DNA of 64,000 nt from an uncultured Chitinophaga sp. (GTDB taxonomy: Bacteria > Bacteroidota > Bacteroidia > Chitinophagales > Chitinophagaceae). The DNA lies in the NCBI RefSeq assembly GCF_902168175.1, contig NZ_CABHOU010000095.1, positions 434,001 to 498,000 of the forward strand. Reading direction: 5' to 3'. The notes beneath the pieces are model-generated. The model saw nothing but the letters and a program-made list of their open reading frames with translations, did no database searches and had not been told where the DNA came from. Below, one piece after another: positions 51,968 through 62,115 of the stretch. Position numbers and translations under genes: made by a program. Positions within the stretch are counted from its first letter, which is position 1. Every line of letters begins with the position of its first letter.

Positions 51968-52411
51968 TTACTTTCTCACCATTTTAATATGCTCGATACC
52001 GTCCTCGAGATAAATGTCACTTACCTGCTCAAACCCGAACGACTCATAAAACTTTTTGAGGTATTGCTGTGCGCCGATCTTAATGGGCCCTTTGCCCCAT
52101 ACGGCTTCCACCGCGTCGATGCTTACCTGCATTAATTCTTTGCCCGCACCAGTTCCCCTGGCCGATGGGCCTGTAAGTACCCTGCCGATAGAAGCCATTT
52201 CGAAAGTAACGCCCGCAGGAAACAGCCTGGTGTAGGCTGCCAGTTTGCCTGTATCATCAAAACCCATGAGGTGCAGGGCCTGCTGGTCATTATAATCCAT
52301 ATCCTGGTACACACAGTTTTGTTCTACCACAAACACCGCACTACGCAGGTGAAGAATGTCGTACAGCTCGTTTGGGGTAAGGTCTGTAAAGGACTTCCGG
52401 ATCCATTTCAT
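51968..52411 (-). CDS. GNAT-family N-acetyltransferase, ElaA-like
   Basis: A 147-residue acetyltransferase of the ElaA group. The opening LTPNELYDILHLRSAVFVVEQNCVYQDMDYND is the ElaA hallmark. The acetyl-CoA binding loop is GRVLTGPSARGTGAGKELM (about 89-107), followed by IGAQQYLKKFYESFGFEQVSD. It acetylates an unknown small substrate or protein amine in the cytoplasm. The ATG at 52411 is preferred over an in-frame TTG two codons upstream. It converges with the DUF6048 gene (6-bp gap) and diverges from the ModF-like gene. Confidence 0.9.
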   Translation of the reverse strand: MKWIRKSFTDLTPNELYDILHLRSAVFVVEQNCVYQDMDYNDQQALHLMGFDDTGKLAAYTRLFPAGVTFEMASIGRVLTGPSARGTGAGKELMQVSIDAVEAVWGKGPIKIGAQQYLKKFYESFGFEQVSDIYLEDGIEHIKMVRK

Positions 52412-52516
52412 AATCAAACACTATATAATCAGCCCCAAGTTTAGGATAAATTTATGAGAAAGGGCTTCGGTTATCCCGCTAAATTTCCCAATTTTAGGCC
52501 CTGGAGATCAATAGAT

Positions 52517-54016
52517 ATGGAGATTATGGCAGATCAGCAATTTCTTTCGTTAGAGCATATAACAGTTAGGTACCTGGATAAAACGTTATTTACAGGTCTT
52601 ACCTGGGAAGTGAAAAAAGGAGAACAGTGGGCGATTGTAGGGCCCAGTGGGGCTGGTAAATCGAGCTTACTGCAGGCAATTGCCGGTAAGTTTAACGTAA
52701 TTAACGGCGCTATCCGCCACCATTTCTACCAGGAGTATGCTGCCACGCATACCATTAGTGATCCTTACTTTACCTATCGCAACCTCATCGCCCAGGTATC
52801 GCATCACCACGAATTCCGCAACCGCTCTAACCTGGCGGGCGACTTTTACTACCAGCAACGATTCAACAGTTCCGATTCCGGCGATGCCTTAAAGGTGCGG
52901 GAATATCTGTTTGAAGAAGGCGAAGTAGAAGACCGTGCCTTTGAAGCGCTTAACATCCGTCCCCTGCTGGATAAGGAAGTGATTAAATTGTCCAACGGCG
53001 AAACCCGTCGTGTAATGATTGCCAAAGCGCTGCTGAAGAAGCCGGTATTGTTAATGCTCGATAATCCTTTTACCGGGTTGGACGTGCAGGCGCGTAAGAA
53101 CTTCCAGGAAATTGTGGACGAGGTGGTGGCTTCGGGCACCACCGTGTTGCTGGTAACTTCCTATACTGAAATACCATCTTCCATTACCCATGTACTGGAA
53201 CTGGAAGAAGGCCGTATTGTCGGATCGTTTACCCGCGCAGCGTTTATGGCCCGGCCGAAACCGGAAGTGCATAAGGAAGAATTTAGCATGGATGGCGAAC
53301 GTATTGCCGCCCTGGTGGCCAATGCCCCCAAATATCCAGGTTTCGAATACATGGTGCGCATGGAGAATGTGCATGTACAATATGGAGAGAACATAATTCT
53401 TGACGGGATTAACTGGGCGGTGAGGCCTGGTGATAAATGGGCGTTATCCGGCCCCAATGGCGCCGGTAAATCCACCCTGCTCAGTCTTGTGAATGCCGAT
53501 AATCCCCAGGGGTACGCTAATAAGATCGTGCTGTTCGACCGCCAGCGCGGTACCGGAGAAAGCATCTGGGATATTAAGAAACAGATAGGTTTTGTATCGC
53601 CCGAATTACACCAGTACTTTACATCTGCCGCCTCCTGCGAACAGGTAGCCGGTTCAGGGTTTCACGATACAATGGGGTACATGCGCAGCTGTACGCCCGA
53701 ACAATTATCCACCGCCGCGGCGTGGATGGAGATCTTAGGTATCGGCGGCTATACGAAAACCGCTTTTAAAGGCGTTCCTGAAAGTGTACAGCGATTAACA
53801 CTGCTGGCCAGGGCCCTGGTAAAGAACCCGCCACTGCTCATTCTCGACGAACCCTGCCAGGGACTGGACGTACAACAGAAAGCGCATTTCAGGAACATAC
53901 TCGAAACACTTTGCAGCCACCTTTTTGTGACCATGATTTATGTGACGCACTACGAAGAAGAACTCCCGGCCTGTGTAGACAAGTTTATCCGCCTGCAGAA
54001 AGGGAAGATGGTATAA
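52517..54016 (+). CDS. Tandem ABC ATPase, ModF/PhrA-like
   Basis: About 499 residues holding two ABC ATPase domains in one chain and no membrane segment. First site: GPSGAGKSS, LSNGETRRVMIAKALL, VLLMLDNPFTGLD. Second site: GPNGAGKST, a degenerate signature (GVPESVQRLTLLARAL in place of LSGGQ) and LLILDEPCQGLD. This layout matches ModF (PhrA) of molybdate regions, whose role is unclear. No molybdate transporter gene is adjacent, so any link to molybdenum is weak. The frame stays open to an ATG at 52454; the internal start MEIMADQQFLSLEHITVRY at 52517 begins where the ABC domain does and is preferred. Confidence 0.85.
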   Translation: MEIMADQQFLSLEHITVRYLDKTLFTGLTWEVKKGEQWAIVGPSGAGKSSLLQAIAGKFNVINGAIRHHFYQEYAATHTISDPYFTYRNLIAQVSHHHEFRNRSNLAGDFYYQQRFNSSDSGDALKVREYLFEEGEVEDRAFEALNIRPLLDKEVIKLSNGETRRVMIAKALLKKPVLLMLDNPFTGLDVQARKNFQEIVDEVVASGTTVLLVTSYTEIPSSITHVLELEEGRIVGSFTRAAFMARPKPEVHKEEFSMDGERIAALVANAPKYPGFEYMVRMENVHVQYGENIILDGINWAVRPGDKWALSGPNGAGKSTLLSLVNADNPQGYANKIVLFDRQRGTGESIWDIKKQIGFVSPELHQYFTSAASCEQVAGSGFHDTMGYMRSCTPEQLSTAAAWMEILGIGGYTKTAFKGVPESVQRLTLLARALVKNPPLLILDEPCQGLDVQQKAHFRNILETLCSHLFVTMIYVTHYEEELPACVDKFIRLQKGKMV

Positions 54017-54083
54017 ACGTTCTTTCTAACGGAATCATTTATTAGTTATCTTTAATTATTCTAGTCCTTATAAAACCTGGTAC

Positions 54084-57000
54084 ATGTACCCAAAACAACT
54101 TAGGTCGGCACTACCTGCAGCCGTGCTTCTTTTTACTGCGCTCGTGTTTTTCTTCGCCTGTCGCAGTTCCAAAAAAGTAATGAATCCCGAATTTGCGAAG
54201 TATATAGATGCCTATACTACGGGCATTATATCCAAGCAAAGCGCCATCCGTATTCAGCTAGCCACGCCGGTGAGCGAACCGCACGCGCAGAACGAAGAAA
54301 TGGATAAAGACGTATTCAGCTTTTCGCCCTCCATTAAAGGAAAGGCGTATTGGGTAGATGCGAGTACGATCGAATTCCGCCCTTCGGAGAACATGACGGC
54401 CGGTAAGGATTACAAGGCGGAGTTTAAACTCTCGAAAGTATATAAGGACATTCCCTCGGAACTAAAGCAATTCAATTTCGACTTCCAGGTAATTAAGCCG
54501 AGCTTTTCTGTAGAGGACAATGGTTTGAAAGCCTTTGGCAATACCTCCATGGACAGGATGACGCTGACAGGCGTTATTTATACGGCGGATGTGGAAGACC
54601 CGCAGCAGATTGAAAAAGTATTTACGGCCGAACACCAGGGTAAACGTTTGCCCGTTACCTGGGCGCATAACGCCACTAACCGTGAATATAAATTTACCAT
54701 CGATAATATCCGCCGGGCAGAAGGAGCAACACAGCTCAATATTTCCTGGGACGGAAAAACGATTGCGGCCGATGTAAATGGCGCGCGTAACCTGCAGGTG
54801 CCGGCGATCGGTGACTTCAAAGTGCTGGACGTTCGCCCGGTATACGAGCCTGAACAATACCTGCTGGTACAATTCTCCGATCCCCTTAATGCCACCCAGT
54901 CGCTGGAAGGCCTGCTGGGTATTGCGGGTATCAGCGATTTACGTTATACCATAGAGGGAAGTGAAGTGAAAGTTTACGCTCCCGAGCGTTTACAGGGAAG
55001 TTATAACGTTGCCGTTAACGAAGGTGTTATTAATGCGAACGATAAAAAACTCGATAATAGCTTTTCAAGTGCTGTAACCTTCGAGAACAGGCTGCCTTCG
55101 GTAAGCATTCCCGGTAAAGGTGTGATACTGCCTTCGTCCGGTAAACTGGTGCTGCCGTTCGAAGCCGTAAACCTGAACGCGGTAGATGTAACAGTGATCA
55201 AGATCTACGAAAGAAATATCCCTCAATATTTACAAAGGAACAACCTCGACGGGCAGGATGAACTGCGCCGCGTAGGTACGCCGGTGGTAAGAAAAACAGT
55301 TCGCCTGGACCTGGATAAATCGCTGAACCTGCACCGTAGCAACCGTTTTAACCTCGACCTGGAGCAACTGCTGCGCACAGAGCCGGGCGCTATCTATCGC
55401 GTGACCATCGGTTTCCGTAAAGATTATTCGCTGAGTAGCTGTGCCGGCGAAGGCACGGCATCCGGTGAAAATAGTGATGGTGAAGAAGAGGACGGCCGTT
55501 ATTATGGAGATAAGATCGATGAGGACGACGACTTCTGGAGCCGTTACGACAGCTATTATCCTTATGGATACAACTGGGACGAACGTAACAGCCCCTGTTC
55601 AAATTCCTACTACAATAAAGAAAAATGGGCCAGCCGTAACATTATCGCCTCCAACATTGGCATCATCGCCAAACGTGGTAACGATAACAGCATGGTGGTA
55701 GCCGTAACAGACATCCGCGACGCCAAACCTTTAAGTGGCGTAGAACTGGAACTGCTCGATTACCAGGGCCTGGTACTGGAAAAAGTGAAGAGCGATGGAG
55801 ATGGCATTGCGCACATCCAGCTTAAACGTAAACCTTACCTGCTCATCGCCAAAAAGGAAACCGAAAGAGGTTACCTGAAACTGGACGATGGCAACTCCCT
55901 GCCCCTTAGCCGCTTCGATGTAAAAGGAGAAGAAATACAAAGCGGTATTAAAGGTTTCCTCTACGGCGAGCGTGGTGTATGGCGCCCCGGCGACTCCCTG
56001 TTCCTCACCTTCGTGCTGGAAGACAAGGATAATAAACTTCCTGAAAACCACCCGGTGACGATGGAACTGTATAACCCGAAAGGACAGTTGTACCGCCGCA
56101 TTACGCAAAGCCAGTCGTTGAACGGCTTTTATAAGTTCCAGACATTTACGGAGTCAGAAGCCATTACGGGCAGTTACACTGCTAAAGTAAAAGTAGGTGG
56201 CGCCACCTTCAGCAAAAACGTTCGCATAGAAACGGTAAAACCTAACCGACTGAAGATAAAAGTAGACTTTGGAAAAGAATCATTGTCCAAAGGTAGCACA
56301 GGTACTTTAAGTGCGATGTGGTTGTTTGGCGCTACCGCGCAGAACTTAAAGGCGAAAGTAGATGTATCGCTCACCTCTAAAAATACCAGCTTCCCTAAGT
56401 TTGAATCCTATCACTTCGACGATCCTGCATCGCGGTTTGAGGTAGAGAACAAAACGATATTCGAAGGTAGTTTAGGCGAAAGTGGCAGCGCGCCATTGTC
56501 TACCGCACTAAACGTGGAGAAACAGGCACCTGGTGTACTGAATGCCAACTTCGAAGTAAAGGTATTTGAGCCGGGCGGCGACTTCAGCATCGACCACTTC
56601 TCCATGCCTTACCATGTTTACGAAAGTTATGTAGGTGTAAGCGCTCCTGAGGGCGACAGGCTTACGGGTATGCTGGTAACGGGCAAGAATCATGAAGTAA
56701 GCATTGTAAACGTAGATGATAATGGAAGATTGCTGAGCGGCACCCGTACCGTAGAAGTAAGTGTATATAAAGTAAGATGGAGATGGTGGTGGGATGAGAA
56801 TGAGAACGATTACTCCAACTTCTTCAATGATAGCTATAACCAGTTCCTGACAAAAGAAGATGTGGTATTAACGGGTGGCAAGGGTAAATACCTGCTGCGT
56901 GTAGATGAACCCAACTGGGGCCGTTACCTGATCCGTGTGAAAGATAAGGAAAGTGGTCACGCCGCTGGTCAGACGGTATATATCGACTGGCCCGATTGGG

Positions 57001-59654
57001 CAGGCCGTATGGCGAAAGAGAATCCTGGAGAGGCAGCCATGCTGGTGTTTAATGCGGATAAAGAGAAGTACAAGGTTGGAGAAGAAGTGAAACTGACCAT
57101 CCCCAGCGGAACAGGTGGCCGTGCCCTGATCAGTATTGAATCGGGCAGTAAGGTATTAAAGACCGACTGGGTGAATACCGAAAAAGGACAAACCATTTAT
57201 AAGTTTAAGGCCGATGCCACCATGGCACCTAACGTGTATGTGAATATCAGCCTGCTGCAGCCACATGCACAAACCGTTAACGACCTCCCTATCCGCATGT
57301 ACGGCACCGTGCCTATCCTGGTAGAAGATCCTAACACGATCCTTAAACCAACCATTACAATGCCCGATAAACTGCGTCCGGAAGATAAAGCAAGTATTAC
57401 GGTAGCAGAGGCAGGCGGTAAAGCCATGACGTACACCATCGCTATCGTAGACGAAGGCCTGCTGGACCTCACGCGTTTCAAAACGCCTGACCCGCACAGT
57501 TCCTTCTACGCCCGCGAAGCACTGGGTGTTAAAACCTGGGACCTGTTCGATTATGTAATTGGTGCATGGGGTACCGATCTTGAAAGAATATTAAGTATCG
57601 GTGGTGACGAGGGGCTGAATAAAAACGCCAGTGGCGCGAAAGCGAACCGCTTTAAACCAGTGGTGAAATTCATGGGTCCATTCTATCTTAAAAAAGGAGA
57701 AAAACAAACCCACCAGTTCCAGCTGCCGCCTTACATTGGTTCTGTAAAAGCGATGGTGGTTGCTGGTTACGAAGGTGCATACGGTAATGCAGAAAAAACA
57801 GTAGCCGTTAAAAAGCCGCTGATGCTGCTTACTTCTATGCCGCGTGTATTAGGTCCTACCGAAACCGTACAACTGCCTGTAACCGTGTTTGGCCTGGAGC
57901 CGCACGTGCGCAGTGCTAACGTAACCATCACGCCCAACGGATTATTCGATGTGGTGGGCGAGCGTACTAAAACAGTAACATTTAGCCAGCCCGGCGAGCA
58001 GATGGTATACTTCGATGTACAGGTAAGGGCGCAAACAGGCGTGGGTAAAATCACCGTAACCGCTACCAGTGGTAAAGAGAAAGCAGAAGAGAGCGTAGAG
58101 CTGGTCGTTCGTAATCCTAACCCTGTCATCAGTAATGTAATAGAAGCCACCGTAGAACCGGGCACTAACTGGAATTCGGCTTACAAACCTGTGGGCATGG
58201 CGGGCAGCAATACCGGTGTACTGGAAGTATCGTCCATACCACCGTTAAACCTTGGTAAACGACTGAACTACCTGATACAATATCCGCACGGTTGCGTAGA
58301 GCAAACTACATCATCCGTATTCCCGCAATTATTCCTGGGTAGCATTACCGACCTGTCGCCTAACAAGCAGGCCGAGATGGACAAAAACGTAAAAGCAGGT
58401 ATTAACAGGCTGCGTGGTTTCCAATTGTCTGATGGCGGACTCGGTTACTGGCCTGGTGCTTCCCGCTCCGACGAATGGGGCACCAACTATGCTGGTCATT
58501 TTATGTTAGAAGCGCAGGAGAAAGGTTACACCCTGCCTCCGGGCTTCCTGGACCAGTGGAAGAAATACCAGAAGAACAAAGCAGTGAGCTGGACGGTGAA
58601 CTCTTCGAACTTCTACGGCGCAGACCTTGATCAATCTTATCGCCTGTACCTGCTCGCCATGGCGAAAGCGCCGGAACTGGGAGCGATGAACAGGTTGAAA
58701 GAATTCAAATATTTATCTGTTACCGCTAAATGGAGATTGGCTGCTGCTTATAAATTAGCGGGTCAGCCGGAAACTGCGGCTGCCTTGCTGAAAGGTTTGG
58801 GCACGGAAATTAAGCCTTACAATCAGTTGAGCGGTACGTACGGTTCCGACCTCCGCGACCGCGCCATGATATTGGAAACATTGACGCTGATGGGGCAACG
58901 TGCATCGGCAGGCAACCTGTTAAGGCAGGTAGCCGCTGATCTCTCGAAAGACACCTGGTATAGCACGCAAACTACTGCGTACTCACTGATCGCGATCGCT
59001 AAATACTGCGGCGCGAATAAGCCAGGTACAAAGATGAATGCAGCGTACACCCTGAACGGAACGGCGGGTAACCTTAACAGCGCCACCTACCTGGCACAGG
59101 TGCCTATCACCATTCGTGGTACAGCCGAAGGAAACGCCGGTGTGACTAACAGGGGACAGAGCCTGTTGTTTGTGCGCCTCATCCTCGAAGGGCAGCCAGA
59201 GATTGGCGAAAATCCATACGCATCCAATAATCCCGATGTGTTAACGATGGACGTACAATATAAAAACCGCAACGGTCAGGCTATTGATCCGGCGCAACTG
59301 CGTCAGGGCAGCGACTTCGTAGCCACCGTAACCATGCGTAATCCTGGTAAACGTGGTTACTACGAGCAAATGGCACTTACACAGGTATTTCCATCTGGAT
59401 GGGAAATTATTAACACCCGCCTGATGGGTAACGACAGCGCGGTACGTGTATCGCCGTTTACTTACCAGGACATTCGCGACGACAGGGTGTATACTTATTT
59501 CAATATTGAAGAAACAAAAACTGTTACTTACCAGGTGTTGCTGAACGCAGCATACACCGGTAAATACTACCTCCCCGCCACCGCGGCCGAAGCGATGTAT
59601 GACAACAGCATACATGCCTTTGTACCGGGCAAGTGGGTAGAAGTAACGAAGTAA
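54084..59654 (+). CDS. Alpha-2-macroglobulin-family lipoprotein paired with PBP1C
   Basis: An 1856-residue exported protein. The hydrophobic signal (AAVLLFTALVFFFAC) ends in a lipobox-like cysteine, so it is probably anchored as a lipoprotein. MG domains follow, with FLYGERGVWRPGDSLFLTFVLEDKDN near 630. The macroglobulin domain shows VDEGLLDLTRFKTPDPHSSFYAREALGVKTWDLFDYVIG. The thioester motif CVEQ has its cysteine at about residue 1404 (YPHGCVEQTTS). An acidic, tyrosine-rich insertion (about 453-515, with EEEDGRYYGD and DEDDDFWSRYDSYY) is unusual. Homologues such as E. coli YfhM are thought to trap proteases that enter through damaged cell wall. The pbpC gene right after it supports this role. 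Confidence 0.95.
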   Translation: MYPKQLRSALPAAVLLFTALVFFFACRSSKKVMNPEFAKYIDAYTTGIISKQSAIRIQLATPVSEPHAQNEEMDKDVFSFSPSIKGKAYWVDASTIEFRPSENMTAGKDYKAEFKLSKVYKDIPSELKQFNFDFQVIKPSFSVEDNGLKAFGNTSMDRMTLTGVIYTADVEDPQQIEKVFTAEHQGKRLPVTWAHNATNREYKFTIDNIRRAEGATQLNISWDGKTIAADVNGARNLQVPAIGDFKVLDVRPVYEPEQYLLVQFSDPLNATQSLEGLLGIAGISDLRYTIEGSEVKVYAPERLQGSYNVAVNEGVINANDKKLDNSFSSAVTFENRLPSVSIPGKGVILPSSGKLVLPFEAVNLNAVDVTVIKIYERNIPQYLQRNNLDGQDELRRVGTPVVRKTVRLDLDKSLNLHRSNRFNLDLEQLLRTEPGAIYRVTIGFRKDYSLSSCAGEGTASGENSDGEEEDGRYYGDKIDEDDDFWSRYDSYYPYGYNWDERNSPCSNSYYNKEKWASRNIIASNIGIIAKRGNDNSMVVAVTDIRDAKPLSGVELELLDYQGLVLEKVKSDGDGIAHIQLKRKPYLLIAKKETERGYLKLDDGNSLPLSRFDVKGEEIQSGIKGFLYGERGVWRPGDSLFLTFVLEDKDNKLPENHPVTMELYNPKGQLYRRITQSQSLNGFYKFQTFTESEAITGSYTAKVKVGGATFSKNVRIETVKPNRLKIKVDFGKESLSKGSTGTLSAMWLFGATAQNLKAKVDVSLTSKNTSFPKFESYHFDDPASRFEVENKTIFEGSLGESGSAPLSTALNVEKQAPGVLNANFEVKVFEPGGDFSIDHFSMPYHVYESYVGVSAPEGDRLTGMLVTGKNHEVSIVNVDDNGRLLSGTRTVEVSVYKVRWRWWWDENENDYSNFFNDSYNQFLTKEDVVLTGGKGKYLLRVDEPNWGRYLIRVKDKESGHAAGQTVYIDWPDWAGRMAKENPGEAAMLVFNADKEKYKVGEEVKLTIPSGTGGRALISIESGSKVLKTDWVNTEKGQTIYKFKADATMAPNVYVNISLLQPHAQTVNDLPIRMYGTVPILVEDPNTILKPTITMPDKLRPEDKASITVAEAGGKAMTYTIAIVDEGLLDLTRFKTPDPHSSFYAREALGVKTWDLFDYVIGAWGTDLERILSIGGDEGLNKNASGAKANRFKPVVKFMGPFYLKKGEKQTHQFQLPPYIGSVKAMVVAGYEGAYGNAEKTVAVKKPLMLLTSMPRVLGPTETVQLPVTVFGLEPHVRSANVTITPNGLFDVVGERTKTVTFSQPGEQMVYFDVQVRAQTGVGKITVTATSGKEKAEESVELVVRNPNPVISNVIEATVEPGTNWNSAYKPVGMAGSNTGVLEVSSIPPLNLGKRLNYLIQYPHGCVEQTTSSVFPQLFLGSITDLSPNKQAEMDKNVKAGINRLRGFQLSDGGLGYWPGASRSDEWGTNYAGHFMLEAQEKGYTLPPGFLDQWKKYQKNKAVSWTVNSSNFYGADLDQSYRLYLLAMAKAPELGAMNRLKEFKYLSVTAKWRLAAAYKLAGQPETAAALLKGLGTEIKPYNQLSGTYGSDLRDRAMILETLTLMGQRASAGNLLRQVAADLSKDTWYSTQTTAYSLIAIAKYCGANKPGTKMNAAYTLNGTAGNLNSATYLAQVPITIRGTAEGNAGVTNRGQSLLFVRLILEGQPEIGENPYASNNPDVLTMDVQYKNRNGQAIDPAQLRQGSDFVATVTMRNPGKRGYYEQMALTQVFPSGWEIINTRLMGNDSAVRVSPFTYQDIRDDRVYTYFNIEETKTVTYQVLLNAAYTGKYYLPATAAEAMYDNSIHAFVPGKWVEVTK

Positions 59655-59676
59655 GAACAATATGTAATGGCAGCCG

Positions 59677-59703
59677 GCCCCATTCCGTAACCCGGAATGG
59701 GGC
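59677..59703 (+). terminator. Hairpin between the macroglobulin and pbpC genes
   Basis: A perfect 10-bp GC-rich stem (GCCCCATTCC / GGAATGGGGC) with a 7-base loop and no T-run. It is more likely an attenuator or an mRNA-stabilising intercistronic hairpin than a full terminator. It ends 18 bases before the pbpC ATG. Confidence 0.6.
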
Positions 59704-59721
59704 TTGCGCTTAAAGAAAAGT

Positions 59722-62115
59722 ATGAAGGAACGATTGAAAAGATGGGCGATTAAAAGGAAGTGGTGGCTGGCAGCCTTCGCGGTATTACTCATTTGCTATT
59801 ATTTCTGCCTGCCCCGTAAACTGTTCCTGGCGCCAACTTCATACGTGGTAGAAGATAATAATGGCGAGCTGTTAAGCGCCGCTATCGCAAAGGACGGGCA
59901 GTGGCGGTTTCCCGGTGATAAAGAAGTGCCGGAAAAGTTTGCCGACTGCATTGTGGCGTATGAGGATAAACGATTTTATTATCACTGGGGCGTAGATCCT
60001 ATTGCGATAGGCCGCGCTGTAAAGCAAAACCTTGGTGGAAGAAAAGTCGTGAGCGGTGGCAGTACGTTGACGATGCAGGTTATTCGTTTGTATCGTAATC
60101 AGCCCCGTAACATCTGGCAAAAGATGGTGGAAACCGTGCTGGCTACCAGGCTGGAGTTTCGCTATTCCAAAAAAACGATATTAGGTCTGTATGCGGCCAA
60201 TGCCCCTTTCGGTGGTAATGTAGTAGGGCTCGAAGCGGCATCGTGGCGTTATTACGGCCGTAAACCCACGCAGTTATCGTGGGGCGAGATGGCTGCCCTC
60301 GCCGTATTGCCTAACAGTCCGGCGTTGGTGCATCCGGGGCGTAACCGGCAAACCTTACTGAACAAACGAAACAGGCTGCTCGATAAACTGATGGAAGATG
60401 GTAAGCTGGATAGCGCCGCCTGTTCACTGGCCAAACTCGAACCTATTCCCGATCAGCCGCTCGCTTTACCACAATCTGCACCCCACCTGCTGGATTTATT
60501 CCGCACACAGCAGGCCAGCAACAAAGAAGATACACGCGTGCGCAGTTCTATCGACGGTAGCCTGCAGCGCAACGTGATCGATATTTTGAATCGCTACCAT
60601 ACGGGCTTCCGGGCTAACGGCATTAACAACGCTGCTGCCCTGGTGCTGGATGTAGAAACGGGCAATGCGCTCGCTTACGTAGGTAATGTATACGATCCTT
60701 CCAACAGCGAATTAGAAAGTTATGTAGATGTGATACAGGCAGTAAGGAGTCCGGGTAGTACGCTGAAACCTTTATTGTATGCGGCCATGATGAGCGATGG
60801 GATGATTTTACCGAACACCCTTATCCCGGATATTCCCACGCAGATAGCGGGCTATACACCGCAGAACTTCGATCTTGATTTTGATGGGGCAGTACCGGCC
60901 AATCGCGCGCTTTCGCGCTCGTTGAATATTCCGGCGGTGCGTATGCTGCAGCAATACCGTTACCAGCGTTTTCATGCACTGTTAAGAAGATTGGGTATTA
61001 CTACACTTACACAACCCGCCAATCACTACGGTCTTTCGCTGATATTGGGCGGTGGAGGTACCAATCTTTGGGAGCTGGCAGGTGTATACGCCAGCCTGGC
61101 CCGCACGCTCGATCATATGGAGCAAAATGAAGGTAAATATGATGAAGATGATTTTCATGCTGCCGGGTTTCGTTTGCGCGAAACAAGGCCATCTAAACAT
61201 AAGCTAAGTCCGTACGGCGTCGTAGATGCCGCAGCGATATGGTACGCCTTTCAGGCCATGGAAGATGTGATGCGACCTGGAGAAGAATTTCTCTGGCAGC
61301 AATTCTCCTCCTCCCAGCGCATAGCCTGGAAAACAGGTACCAGCTTTGGTTTTAGAGATGGATGGGCGATTGGTGTAACGCCCCAATACGTAGTAGGCGT
61401 GTGGGTAGGTAATACAGATGGAGAAGGACGGCCGGGTTTATTAGGTGTGGCCACTGCGGCGCCGGTGATGTTCGATATTTTCAGGCAACTGAATATTTCG
61501 CGCTGGTTCGATATGCCGGCTAATAAGATGAGTAAAATAAGTGTGTGCAGGCAAAGCGGTCAACGGGCAGGCGAGTATTGTAACGACATTGATTCGGTGT
61601 TGGTGCCCACGCCCGGGTTACGTTCTGCCGTGTGTCCGTACCACCAGCTGGTGCATCTTGATGCTACCGGTAAATGGCGGGTAACAGAGGCTTGTGAATT
61701 ACCGCAGCAGATGGTGCATAAAAGCTGGTTTGTATTGCCACCTTCCATAGAGTATTATTATCGCAGTAAACATATTTACGAGCCGCTGCCTGCCTATAAA
61801 CCAGGTTGTAATACCGGCGAAGCAGGCGGGCATTCGATGGGACTCATTTATCCAAGACCTGATGCCCGGATTTATGTGCCGCTGGAACTAGACGGGAGTC
61901 GTGGTGAAACCATATTCCGCGCCACCCACCGCGATCCGGAAGCAAAAATATTCTGGCACCTGGACAATGCTTATGTGGGTACTACCGCTACCTTCCACCA
62001 ATTGCCACTACGGCCATCGGAAGGTAAACATACGATTACGCTGGTTGATGAAAGCGGGGAGGAACTACAGTTGCAGTTCGAGATACTGAATAAGGACAAA
62101 GGGGCAGATCAATAA
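59722..62115 (+). CDS. pbpC: Penicillin-binding protein 1C (bifunctional glycosyltransferase/transpeptidase)
   Basis: A 797-residue PBP1C. One N-terminal membrane anchor (WWLAAFAVLLICYYFCL, about 15-31) is followed by a glycosyltransferase 51 domain with the catalytic glutamate E81 (YEDKRFYYHWGVDP) and VVSGGSTLTMQVIRLYR. The transpeptidase domain has S346-T-L-K349 (SPGSTLKPLLYA), SLNIPAVRML and KTGTSFGFRDGWAIG. The C-terminal PBP1C-specific domain (about 700-790) follows. It polymerises peptidoglycan strands; its transpeptidase activity is uncertain in this family. The ATG at 59722 is preferred over a TTG at 59704 that lies in the hairpin region. Its stop overlaps that of rarA, on the other strand, by 7 bases. 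Confidence 0.95.
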   Translation: MKERLKRWAIKRKWWLAAFAVLLICYYFCLPRKLFLAPTSYVVEDNNGELLSAAIAKDGQWRFPGDKEVPEKFADCIVAYEDKRFYYHWGVDPIAIGRAVKQNLGGRKVVSGGSTLTMQVIRLYRNQPRNIWQKMVETVLATRLEFRYSKKTILGLYAANAPFGGNVVGLEAASWRYYGRKPTQLSWGEMAALAVLPNSPALVHPGRNRQTLLNKRNRLLDKLMEDGKLDSAACSLAKLEPIPDQPLALPQSAPHLLDLFRTQQASNKEDTRVRSSIDGSLQRNVIDILNRYHTGFRANGINNAAALVLDVETGNALAYVGNVYDPSNSELESYVDVIQAVRSPGSTLKPLLYAAMMSDGMILPNTLIPDIPTQIAGYTPQNFDLDFDGAVPANRALSRSLNIPAVRMLQQYRYQRFHALLRRLGITTLTQPANHYGLSLILGGGGTNLWELAGVYASLARTLDHMEQNEGKYDEDDFHAAGFRLRETRPSKHKLSPYGVVDAAAIWYAFQAMEDVMRPGEEFLWQQFSSSQRIAWKTGTSFGFRDGWAIGVTPQYVVGVWVGNTDGEGRPGLLGVATAAPVMFDIFRQLNISRWFDMPANKMSKISVCRQSGQRAGEYCNDIDSVLVPTPGLRSAVCPYHQLVHLDATGKWRVTEACELPQQMVHKSWFVLPPSIEYYYRSKHIYEPLPAYKPGCNTGEAGGHSMGLIYPRPDARIYVPLELDGSRGETIFRATHRDPEAKIFWHLDNAYVGTTATFHQLPLRPSEGKHTITLVDESGEELQLQFEILNKDKGADQ

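Noticed and set aside
53700..53830. Broken second ABC signature as a sign of a pseudogene in the ModF-like ATPase
   Set aside because: The frame and both Walker sites are intact, and degenerate signatures are usual in ModF-type proteins.
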